DNA of 64,000 nucleotides from Bacillota bacterium. Its GTDB lineage: Bacteria; Bacillota; Sulfobacillia; JAJYWN01; JAJZPE01. A program made the translations under genes and the position numbers. The stretch covers positions 1-64,000 of the forward strand of contig JAJYMC010000044.1 in the NCBI GenBank assembly GCA_021787335.1. Reading direction: 5' to 3'. Under the pieces are notes generated by a model that saw only the letters and a program-made list of their open reading frames with translations, was not told where the DNA came from and did not search any database. This document shows positions 42,909 through 50,623 of the stretch, one piece after another (position 1 is the stretch's first letter; each line of letters opens with the position of its first letter).

Positions 42909-43454
42909 GTGGACCTGAAAGAAGTCGACGTGGAACTGATCGTCAACGGCCGGCGGCACAAGTTGCGGGTGGGTACGAACCTGAGCCTCCTCCAGGTGCT
43001 TCGCGACCGGCTCGGCCTGACCGGGACCAAGGAAGGGTGCGCCGCCGGGGACTGCGGCACGTGCACGGTGATCATGGACGGCCGGGCCGTGCTGTCCTGT
43101 CTGGTCATGGCCTTCCAGGCCGACGGGCACGCCATAACCACAGTCGAAGGTCTGGCCGCGGGGAAGAAGCTGCACCCCCTCCAGGAGTCGTTCCTCGAAC
43201 ACGGCGCCGTGCAGTGCGGTTACTGCACGCCCGGGATGCTCATGTCGGCCAAGGCCCTCTTGGACGCCGACCCGGCCCCGGACCGGGAGACCATCAAGAC
43301 CGCCATGTCCGGCAATCTCTGCCGGTGTACGGGTTACTTCAAGATAATCGACGCGGTCGAGGGCGCCGCGCGAAAGATCGGCCCGGCGAGTACCGCGCGG
43401 GGCGCCGCGGCCGGCGCCGCCACGGGCTCATCCAAGGCGGGTGAGGGCCGGTGA
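42909..43454 (+). CDS. Xanthine dehydrogenase 2Fe-2S subunit
   Basis: 181 residues, the small subunit carrying two [2Fe-2S] clusters. The plant-type cluster is GCAAGDCGTCTV with a further Cys at VLSCLVM. The alpha-helical cluster is CGYCTPGM, then LCRCTGYFKI. The C-terminal Ala/Gly tail is nonconserved. GTG 42909 is the first usable start. The stop overlaps the next GTG (GTGA). It passes electrons from the molybdenum subunit to the FAD subunit encoded two genes on. Confidence 0.94.
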   Translation: MDLKEVDVELIVNGRRHKLRVGTNLSLLQVLRDRLGLTGTKEGCAAGDCGTCTVIMDGRAVLSCLVMAFQADGHAITTVEGLAAGKKLHPLQESFLEHGAVQCGYCTPGMLMSAKALLDADPAPDRETIKTAMSGNLCRCTGYFKIIDAVEGAARKIGPASTARGAAAGAATGSSKAGEGR

Positions 43455-45703
43455 GCGAAACGAGGTCGGAGGCGCGGCCGGAGACGCGGTCCGTCGGCCG
43501 TTCGGTGTCCCGGGTCGACGCCCTAGAGAAGGTCCTCGGGCGGGCCAGGTACCCGGCTGATTTCTCCAAGCCCGGCATGTGTCACGCCAAGGTGGTCTGG
43601 ACCGGCGAGCCGCATGCCCGCATCACCGGGCTGGACACATCCGCGGCGGCCGCCCTCCCGGGCGTGGTCGCCGTGCTCACCAGCCGGGACGTCCCGCGCA
43701 ACGAGTTCGGACTCATCGAGTCGGACCAGCAGGTCCTGGCGGCCGACGTGGTTCGCTGGACGGGCGAGGCCGTGGCCGTCGTCATCGCCCAGACCGAGGA
43801 ACTGGCCGAGCAGGCCCGGGACCTGGTCAGGGTGACCTATGAGCCCTTGCCCCTGGTGCTGGACCCGATCAGGGCCATGGCCCCGGACGCCCCGCTCATC
43901 CACGCGGGCCAGGCCTCGAACGTCATGGCCCGCTGGAAGGTGCGCCACGGCGACGTCGAGGCCGCCCTGGCCGAGGCCGACCTGGTCATCGAGGCCGAGT
44001 ACCACGTGCCCCTGGTCGAGCACGCCTACCTACAACCGGAGGCCGGACTGGGTTACATCGACGAGGAGGGGCGGGTGACCGTCGTCGTCGCCGGGCAGTG
44101 GCCGCATGACGACGTCCGCCAGATCGCCAACGCCCTGGCCCTGCCGCCGGAGCGGGTCCGCGAGATCGTCCCGTACATCGGCGGCGCCTTCGGCGGGCGG
44201 GAGGACATCTCCCTGCAGATCATGGTGGCCCTGGCCGTCTTCAGGACCCAGGTCCCGGTAAAGATGGTCTGGACCCGCGAGGAGTCCATGCGCTGCCACG
44301 GCAAGCGGCACCCGTTCACGATGCGCTACCGCTGGGGGGCCAAGGGCGGGCGCCTGACCGCGGCCAAGGTGGAGCTCATCGCCGACGCCGGGGCGTACTC
44401 GTCATCGTCCAAGGCGGTCGTGCCGGGAGCCGTGTCGGTGGCCACCGGGCCGTACGAAATCCCGAACGTCTCCATCGACGCCTGCGTCGTCCACACCAAC
44501 AACCCGCCGACCATGGCCATGCGCGGCTTCGGGACGGCCCAGCCGCCGGTGGCCTATGAACAGCACATCGACAAGTTCGCCCGGGCCCTCGGCGAGGACC
44601 CCGTGTCCTTTCGCCTGAGGCACCTTTGGGACGAGGGCTCCATCCAGCCAACCGGCTCCCCGGTGCCGCCGGGCGTCGGGGTCAAGGAGACCCTGCGGCG
44701 CGCGGCCTCGGCCGCCGGCTGGCGGCAGGACGGGGACCGCTGGGTGAGGCCGGACCTGCCCCCGCTGCCCGACGGGCGGCGCCGCGGGCTGGGCCTGGCG
44801 ACGGCCTTCAAGAACATCGGCTACAGCTTCGGCTTCCACGACCGGTCGACGGCCCGGGTGACCGTGGCCCTCGACGAGCGGGGCGAGCCGGAGCGGGCCG
44901 AGCTGTTCATCGCCGCGGCCGAAGTCGGGATGGGCGTCCACACGGTGCTGGCTCAGGTCGCCGCGGAGGGGCTCGGATTGGCGGTGGAGCGGGTCAAGGT
45001 CCACGGCGTCGACACGACCCGCACGCCCAACGCGGGCAGCTCGTCGGCCTCCCGTCACACCTTTATCTCCGGGAACGCGGTCATGGAGGCCTGCCGGCTG
45101 GCCATGGCCCAGCGGGCGCCGGGGAAGCGCCAGGTCGAGGCCGAGTATACCTTCGACTCCCAGCGTGTCCGGCCGACCACGGACTTCGACCCCGAGACCG
45201 GGGCCTGCAACCCGCACATCACCTACGGTTACGTGACCCAGGCCGCCGAGGTGGCCGTCGATCCGGTCACCGGGGCGGTCGAGGTCCTGCGGATGGTCGC
45301 CGCCCAGGACGTCGGGAAGGCGATCAACCCGCTGATGATCGAGGGACAGGTCGGCGGCGGTCTGCACATGGGCCTCGGCTACGCCATCATGGAAGAGTTC
45401 AAGCTCCGCGAGGACGGCCGGGTGCGGACCCGCAACTTCAGCGAGTACCTGGTCCCGACGACCCTCGACATGCCGGCCGACCTGACCTGCATCAACGTGG
45501 AGGTGCCCGACCCCGCCGGCCCATACGGGGCCAAGGGTCTGGGCGAGCACGTGATGATCCCCACCGCGCCGGCCGTGCTGAACGCCATCCGGGACGCCGT
45601 CGGCGTGGACGTGGGCGAGCTGCCCGCCGGGCCGGAGCGGGTCTGGCGGGCCATGGAGGCGGCGCGGGCATCCGCGGCGTCGGGGAAGGGGGTGGCGCGA
45701 TGA
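43451..45703 (+). CDS. Xanthine dehydrogenase molybdopterin-binding subunit
   Basis: 750 residues with the aldehyde-oxidase/xanthine-dehydrogenase a/b hammerhead (about 25-135) and Moco-binding domains. Visible elements are PYIGGAFGGRED, AMRGFGTAQPP and, near the C-terminus, GAKGLGEHVMIPTAPA with the catalytic Glu. It oxidises hypoxanthine/xanthine-type purines. The nearby YqeB/YqeC/MocA genes suggest a labile selenium ligand instead of sulfur. It overlaps both neighbours by four bases (GTGA, ATGA). Confidence 0.93.
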   Translation: MSETRSEARPETRSVGRSVSRVDALEKVLGRARYPADFSKPGMCHAKVVWTGEPHARITGLDTSAAAALPGVVAVLTSRDVPRNEFGLIESDQQVLAADVVRWTGEAVAVVIAQTEELAEQARDLVRVTYEPLPLVLDPIRAMAPDAPLIHAGQASNVMARWKVRHGDVEAALAEADLVIEAEYHVPLVEHAYLQPEAGLGYIDEEGRVTVVVAGQWPHDDVRQIANALALPPERVREIVPYIGGAFGGREDISLQIMVALAVFRTQVPVKMVWTREESMRCHGKRHPFTMRYRWGAKGGRLTAAKVELIADAGAYSSSSKAVVPGAVSVATGPYEIPNVSIDACVVHTNNPPTMAMRGFGTAQPPVAYEQHIDKFARALGEDPVSFRLRHLWDEGSIQPTGSPVPPGVGVKETLRRAASAAGWRQDGDRWVRPDLPPLPDGRRRGLGLATAFKNIGYSFGFHDRSTARVTVALDERGEPERAELFIAAAEVGMGVHTVLAQVAAEGLGLAVERVKVHGVDTTRTPNAGSSSASRHTFISGNAVMEACRLAMAQRAPGKRQVEAEYTFDSQRVRPTTDFDPETGACNPHITYGYVTQAAEVAVDPVTGAVEVLRMVAAQDVGKAINPLMIEGQVGGGLHMGLGYAIMEEFKLREDGRVRTRNFSEYLVPTTLDMPADLTCINVEVPDPAGPYGAKGLGEHVMIPTAPAVLNAIRDAVGVDVGELPAGPERVWRAMEAARASAASGKGVAR

Positions 45704-46584
45704 ACCCCTTCGAGCTGCACATCGCCGCCAGTCTCCCGGATGCCCTCGACTATCTCGCCCGGTACGGCCAGGAGACGGCCGTCCTGGCCGGCGGCACCGA
45801 CCTCGTCATCCGCATCCGCAGCGGCCGGGAGATCCCGGCGCGCGTCCTCGATATCTCACGGCTCAAGGAACTGCGGGTCATCCGGGAGGAGGGCACCGAC
45901 GCGAACCCCGCGGCCCTGCGCCTCGGGGCCCTGGTGACCCACGCCCAGGTGGTCGAGTCGGCGGCGACGCGGGCCCATACGCCGCTCCTGGCCGAGGCCT
46001 GCGCGACCATCGGTTCCCCGCAGATAAGGAACCTCGGGACCATCGGCGGCAACTGCATCACCGCCTCCCGCGCCGGCGACGCCCTGCCGGCCCTCCTGGC
46101 CATGGACGCCGAGCTGGTCTTCCTGTCCAAGGCCGGTGAGCGCCGGGTGCGGATGGCGGACTTCTTCACCGGCCCCCGGACGACAGCCCGCCGCCGCGAT
46201 GAGCTTCTCGGTCACATCGTCGTCCCGGCCCGGGCGGCCGACGAGCGTTCGTGCTACCTGAAACTCGGCCAGCGCAAGGCCCTGGCCATCTCGGTCATCA
46301 GCGTGGCCTTCCAGCTGAAGATGGACGCCGCGGCCCCGCGGCGCTGCCTGACCGCGGCCATCGCCTTCGGGAACCTGGCCCCGACGGTCATCCGCGCCCG
46401 CAAGGTCGAGGAGGCCGTGATGGGACGGGACCTCGATGAGGCGACCATCGCCCAGGCCGTCGAGGCGGCCGTCGGCGAGGTCTCCCCGCGGGACGACGTC
46501 CGGGCCTCGGCGGAGTACCGCCTGGCGATGGTCCGGGCCCTTGTCCGGCGCGGGCTGGAGCGACTGGGGGGAGCGGCCTCATGA
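45700..46584 (+). CDS. Xanthine dehydrogenase FAD-binding subunit
   Basis: 294 residues. The FAD-binding signature AVLAGGTDLVIRIRSG (about 27-42) and SPQIRNLGTIGGNCITASRA are typical of CoxM/XdhB subunits, followed by the CO-dehydrogenase flavoprotein C-terminal domain. ATG 45700 overlaps the molybdenum-subunit stop. The subunit order (Fe-S, Mo, FAD) is one of several found. Its stop overlaps the start of the deaminase gene. Confidence 0.94.
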   Translation: MNPFELHIAASLPDALDYLARYGQETAVLAGGTDLVIRIRSGREIPARVLDISRLKELRVIREEGTDANPAALRLGALVTHAQVVESAATRAHTPLLAEACATIGSPQIRNLGTIGGNCITASRAGDALPALLAMDAELVFLSKAGERRVRMADFFTGPRTTARRRDELLGHIVVPARAADERSCYLKLGQRKALAISVISVAFQLKMDAAAPRRCLTAAIAFGNLAPTVIRARKVEEAVMGRDLDEATIAQAVEAAVGEVSPRDDVRASAEYRLAMVRALVRRGLERLGGAAS

Positions 46585-48038
46585 GCCTGCTCATCGTCAA
46601 GGCCGATTGGGTCATCACCCTGAACGAGCGCGGCGAGCGGCTCCGCGACGCCGATATCCTGGTCCGGGGTCCGGCCATCGCGGCCATCGGCCCGGGCGTC
46701 GGCGAGAAGGCCCTGTCGTCCGGCGAACCCATCGACGAGGTCATCGACGGTCGGGGGAAGGTCGTCATCCCCGGCCTCGTCAACACCCATCACCACCTCT
46801 ACCAGACCCTGACCCGGAACATCCCGGCCACCCAGGACATCCCGCTCTTCCCGTGGCTCGTCAAGCTTTATGAGGTCTGGCGGGAGCTTGACGTTGAGGC
46901 GGTCGAGGTCGGGGCCCTGGTCGGTCTGGGCGAGCTGCTCAAGACCGGCTGCACGACCTCCACCGATCACCACTACGTCTTCCCGCGCCCGGGGGGGCGC
47001 GCCGCCGGCTCCGGCCCGAGCGACGGCCCTGCCGCCGGCGGCCTCATCGACGCCGAGATAAGGGCGGCCCGGCGGTTGGGCATCCGCTTCCACCCGACCC
47101 GCGGCAGCATGTCCCTGGGCCGCAGTCAGGGCGGGCTGCCGCCGGACGAGGTCGTCCAGAGCGAGGAGGACATCCTCGCCGACAGCCGCCGTTTGGCCGA
47201 GACCTATCACGACCCGGCCCGCTACTCCATGTGCCGACTGGCTCTGGCCCCGTGCTCGCCGTTCTCGGTCACCACGGAACTGCTGCGGCGCACGGTGGAG
47301 CTGGCCCGAGCCCTGGGGCTCCGGGCCCACACCCACCTCGCCGAGACCAAGGACGAGGAGAAGTTCTGCCTCGACCGGTTCGGCTGCCGGCCGCTCGAGT
47401 ACATGGAGCGACTCGGCTGGACGGGCCCCGACGTCTGGTTCGCCCACGCCATCCATCTCAATGATGACGAGGTCAAGCGGCTGGGCGAGACGGGGACGGG
47501 GGTGGGCCACTGCCCGTCTTCCAACATGAAGCTCAGCTCGGGCGTCTGCCGCGGCCCGGAACTGCTGGCCGCGGGGGCCGCCGTAGGGCTGGGGGTCGAC
47601 GGGTCGGCCAGCAACGATTCCTCGGACATGTGGGGCGAGATGCGCCAGGCCTATCTGCTGAGCCGGCTGGCCCATGGGGACCGCGGCTTCAGGGCCGAGG
47701 ACGTCCTGCGCCTGGCCACCGTCGGCGGGGCGCGGGTCCTCGGGCGGGACGACATCGGCCACCTAGCCGAGGGGATGGCCGCCGACCTGGTCCTCATCGA
47801 CCTCGACCAGATCGGCTTCGCCGGCGGCCGGCATGACCCGGTGGCGGCCATCGTCGCCTCAGGCGACAGCCATGTGGTCGACACGACCATCGTCGACGGC
47901 CGGGTGGTCGTCCGCGGGGGTCGGCTGACGGAGGCCGACGAGAAGGACATCGTCCAGAGGGCCAACCGGGTCTCGTCAGAGATGCTGGACAGGGCCGCGA
48001 GACGCACCGGGACCGACTATATGCAACCAAGCGCATAA
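46581..48038 (+). CDS. 8-oxoguanine/guanine-type deaminase (amidohydrolase)
   Basis: 485 residues of the cytosine-deaminase-like amidohydrolase group, best fitting 8-oxoguanine deaminase. Metal sites are GLVNTHHHLYQTLTRN, AHTHLAETKDEE, WFAHAIHLNDDE and LGVDGSASNDSSDMW. Known members convert 8-oxoguanine to urate, and some act on related oxopurines or triazines. It has a short low-complexity insertion near residues 138-155 (PGGRAAGSGPSDGPAAGG). ATG 46581 overlaps the upstream stop. Confidence 0.88.
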   Translation: MSLLIVKADWVITLNERGERLRDADILVRGPAIAAIGPGVGEKALSSGEPIDEVIDGRGKVVIPGLVNTHHHLYQTLTRNIPATQDIPLFPWLVKLYEVWRELDVEAVEVGALVGLGELLKTGCTTSTDHHYVFPRPGGRAAGSGPSDGPAAGGLIDAEIRAARRLGIRFHPTRGSMSLGRSQGGLPPDEVVQSEEDILADSRRLAETYHDPARYSMCRLALAPCSPFSVTTELLRRTVELARALGLRAHTHLAETKDEEKFCLDRFGCRPLEYMERLGWTGPDVWFAHAIHLNDDEVKRLGETGTGVGHCPSSNMKLSSGVCRGPELLAAGAAVGLGVDGSASNDSSDMWGEMRQAYLLSRLAHGDRGFRAEDVLRLATVGGARVLGRDDIGHLAEGMAADLVLIDLDQIGFAGGRHDPVAAIVASGDSHVVDTTIVDGRVVVRGGRLTEADEKDIVQRANRVSSEMLDRAARRTGTDYMQPSA

Positions 48039-48089
48039 GGTCTTGGATAGTTATGCAAGGACACCCCGGAGGGGGCAGAAGGAGGGCAT

Positions 48090-49394
48090 ATGAGCGGACA
48101 GCAGGCCCAGGAGACATGGTCGCCGATGCAGGCGGCGGCCGAGTCGGGACGATGTCTCTATTGTCATGACGCGCCGTGCGTCAGGGGATGCCCGGCGGGG
48201 GTCGACATCCCGGCCTTCGTGAAGAAGGTCCATAGCGGCAACTGGCGGGGGGCGGCGCGGGTCATCCGCGAGGCGAATGTCTTCGGGGGGAGTTGCGCCC
48301 GCGTCTGCCCGACTGAGGAACTCTGCGAGAAAGAGTGCTCGTCCCGGCTCCTCGGGCGGCCGATCCCCATCGGCGCCCTGCAGCGGTTGGCGTGGGAGCG
48401 AGGAGCGGGCAGGGCTAGGGTGGCGGCGCCGGTTAGTGGAAAGGGCAAGCGGGCGGCCGTGGTCGGCGCGGGCCCGGCGGGTCTCGCGGCGGCGTGGGAG
48501 CTGCGTTCCCGCGGCTGGGACGTCACCGTCCTCGAGGCGGGGGACAAGCCCGGGGGTCAGCTTGACGCGACCATCCCGGCGTACCGCCTGCCGGCGGAGG
48601 TGGTCACGGCCGAGATCGCGGCCATCGTCGCCGCTGGGGTCAAGCTGCGGACCGGGGTGCGGGTGGGTCGGGACATCCCGGCGGCGAAGCTGCTGGCCGA
48701 GAACGACGCGGTCATCCTGGCCGCCGGCCTCGGCGGCGGCAGGTCGACGGAGGTCCAGGGACAGGAACGGAAGGGCATCGTCCCGGCCGAGGACTTCCTG
48801 GCCGCCACCCGCCGCGCCGACGTCTCTGATCTGAAGGGGAAGCGCGTCGCCGTTATCGGTGGCGGGAACACGGCGATGGACGCGGCGGTGACCGCCGCCC
48901 GCGCCGGGGCCGCGCGGGTGACCGTGGTCTACCGTCGGACGGCCCGGGAGATGCCGGCCTGGCCGCGCGAGTACCGTGGCGCCCTGGCGGCCGGGGCCGA
49001 GTTCGTCTGGCTGGCCCAGCCGGTCGCTTTCGAGGGCGAAAGCACGGGCGGACCGGTCGCCTCGGTGCGGTGCGTCCGCATGCGGCTTGGAGCGCCCGAC
49101 GCCTCGGGGCGGGCGGCCCCGGAGCCGGTGCCCGGTTCGGATTTCACCATCGAGGCTGACCTGGTCATCATGGCCCTCGGTCAGGGACCCAACCGGGAGG
49201 TCGTCGAGTCCTTCGGGCTGAAGGCCGACGCGGGCGGGCGCCCGGTGGCCGACGAAAGCGGCCGAGCTTCGCACGCCAAGGTCTTCGTCGCCGGGGACCT
49301 GCGGAGCGGCGGGGCTACCGTGGTCCGAGCCGTGGCCGAAGGCAAGAAGGCCGCCGGGGCGGCGGCCGACGATTCGCGAGAGGAGAATGGGTAA
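48090..49394 (+). CDS. PreT-like NAD(P)-dependent Fe-S flavoprotein
   Basis: 434 residues. The N-terminal cysteine-rich helical domain (CLYCHDAPCVRGCPAGVDIPAF, split over about 22-44; then SCARVCPTEELCEKEC) binds two [4Fe-4S] clusters. Two dinucleotide folds follow, GAGPAGLAAAWELRSRGWD (FAD) and VIGGGNTAMDAAVTAARAG (NAD(P)H). This is the GltD/PreT architecture. It sits one base into the PreA-like gene, forming a dihydropyrimidine-dehydrogenase-like pair. The pair may do the job that single-chain YgfK does in related purine clusters. ATG 48090 follows AAGGAGG. Confidence 0.88.
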   Translation: MSGQQAQETWSPMQAAAESGRCLYCHDAPCVRGCPAGVDIPAFVKKVHSGNWRGAARVIREANVFGGSCARVCPTEELCEKECSSRLLGRPIPIGALQRLAWERGAGRARVAAPVSGKGKRAAVVGAGPAGLAAAWELRSRGWDVTVLEAGDKPGGQLDATIPAYRLPAEVVTAEIAAIVAAGVKLRTGVRVGRDIPAAKLLAENDAVILAAGLGGGRSTEVQGQERKGIVPAEDFLAATRRADVSDLKGKRVAVIGGGNTAMDAAVTAARAGAARVTVVYRRTAREMPAWPREYRGALAAGAEFVWLAQPVAFEGESTGGPVASVRCVRMRLGAPDASGRAAPEPVPGSDFTIEADLVIMALGQGPNREVVESFGLKADAGGRPVADESGRASHAKVFVAGDLRSGGATVVRAVAEGKKAAGAAADDSREENG

Positions 49395-50623
49395 TGGCCG
49401 TTGATCTCTCGGTCAACTTCTGCGGGGTGAGGTTCGAGAATCCGTTCGTCCTGGCCGCGGCGCCGCCCACCGACAACGCCGAGATGGTCGCCAGGGGCTT
49501 CGAGGCCGGCTGGGCCGGGGCCATCCTGAAGACGACCTCGGTCGAGTCGGAACAGGTCAGCCTGGTCTACCCGATGATGACCGGGTTGGACCTCGATGGG
49601 CAACGTCTGGCGGCCCTCGAGAACATCGACCTCATTTCGGAGCGGCACATCGACCAGGTCGAGAAGGACGTCCGTTGGCTGAAGAAGGAGTTCCCGAGGA
49701 AGGTCGTCGCCGCCAGCATCATGGGGGCCAAGAAGGAGCACTGGGAGGAACTCGTCCGGCGCCTGGAGGCGGCGGGGGTGGACCTCATCGAGTGCAGCTT
49801 CTCCTGTCCCCACGGGATGCCCGAGAAGGGCATGGGCTCGGCCGTCGGGCAGAACCCCGAGCTGACCGAGAAGACGGCCCGGTGGGTCAAGGAGGCGGCC
49901 AGGCGCGTGCCCGTGATCATCAAGCTGACCCCGCAGATCGCCGACATCTCCGCGGCCGCCGAAGCCGTCAAGCGCAGCGGGGCCGACGGGGTGACGGCCA
50001 TCAACACGGTCAAGGGCCTGATGGGCGTGGACCTGGATAGCTTCGTGCCTTACCCGAACGTCGGCGGCTACTCGACCTACGGCGGCGTCTCGGGGCCGGC
50101 CATCAAGCCGGTCGCCCTGCGGTGCGTGGCCGAGATTGCCCGCAAGGTCGACATCCCGGTCAGCGCCACCGGCGGGGTGACGACGTGGCGAGACGCGGCC
50201 GAGTTCCTCCTCGTCGGGGCGCGGACGGTCCAGGTCTGCACGGAGGTCATGCGCCACGGCTATCGCGTCGTCGAGGACATGATCGACGGCCTGGCCAACT
50301 ACCTCGAGGACAAGGGCTTTGACCGGGTGGAGCAGCTCATCGGGAAGGCCCTGCCGAAGGTGGTCGAACACTCCCAGCTCCCGCGGGGGGCGAGGGTGCG
50401 GGCCCACGTCGATCCCGACAAGTGCATCCGCTGCGGCGTCTGCTACGTCGCCTGCCGCGACGGCGGCCACGGGGCGATGGAGTTCGGGGCCGACCGGCTG
50501 GCCCGGGTCAATGAGGATAAGTGCGTCGGTTGCGGCTTTTGCACGACGACCTGCCCGGTCGACGACTGCCTGACCCTGCGGGTCGGGCCGGCCGAGGACG
50601 CGGCGGGGCGAGCCGCGTCATGA
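49394..50623 (+). CDS. preA: PreA-like dihydropyrimidine dehydrogenase subunit
   Basis: 409 residues. An FMN-binding DHOD-type barrel (about 1-310) contains the active-site segment CSFSCPHGMPEKGMGSAVGQ and TAINTVKGLMGVDLDS. A C-terminal ferredoxin domain has two [4Fe-4S] motifs (CIRCGVCYVACRD and CVGCGFCTTTCPVDDC). In PreTA the complex reduces or oxidises uracil/thymine with NAD(H); here a purine-derived ring is equally possible. The start overlaps the preT-like stop by one base (TAATG), and its stop overlaps the next ATG. Confidence 0.92.
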   Translation: MAVDLSVNFCGVRFENPFVLAAAPPTDNAEMVARGFEAGWAGAILKTTSVESEQVSLVYPMMTGLDLDGQRLAALENIDLISERHIDQVEKDVRWLKKEFPRKVVAASIMGAKKEHWEELVRRLEAAGVDLIECSFSCPHGMPEKGMGSAVGQNPELTEKTARWVKEAARRVPVIIKLTPQIADISAAAEAVKRSGADGVTAINTVKGLMGVDLDSFVPYPNVGGYSTYGGVSGPAIKPVALRCVAEIARKVDIPVSATGGVTTWRDAAEFLLVGARTVQVCTEVMRHGYRVVEDMIDGLANYLEDKGFDRVEQLIGKALPKVVEHSQLPRGARVRAHVDPDKCIRCGVCYVACRDGGHGAMEFGADRLARVNEDKCVGCGFCTTTCPVDDCLTLRVGPAEDAAGRAAS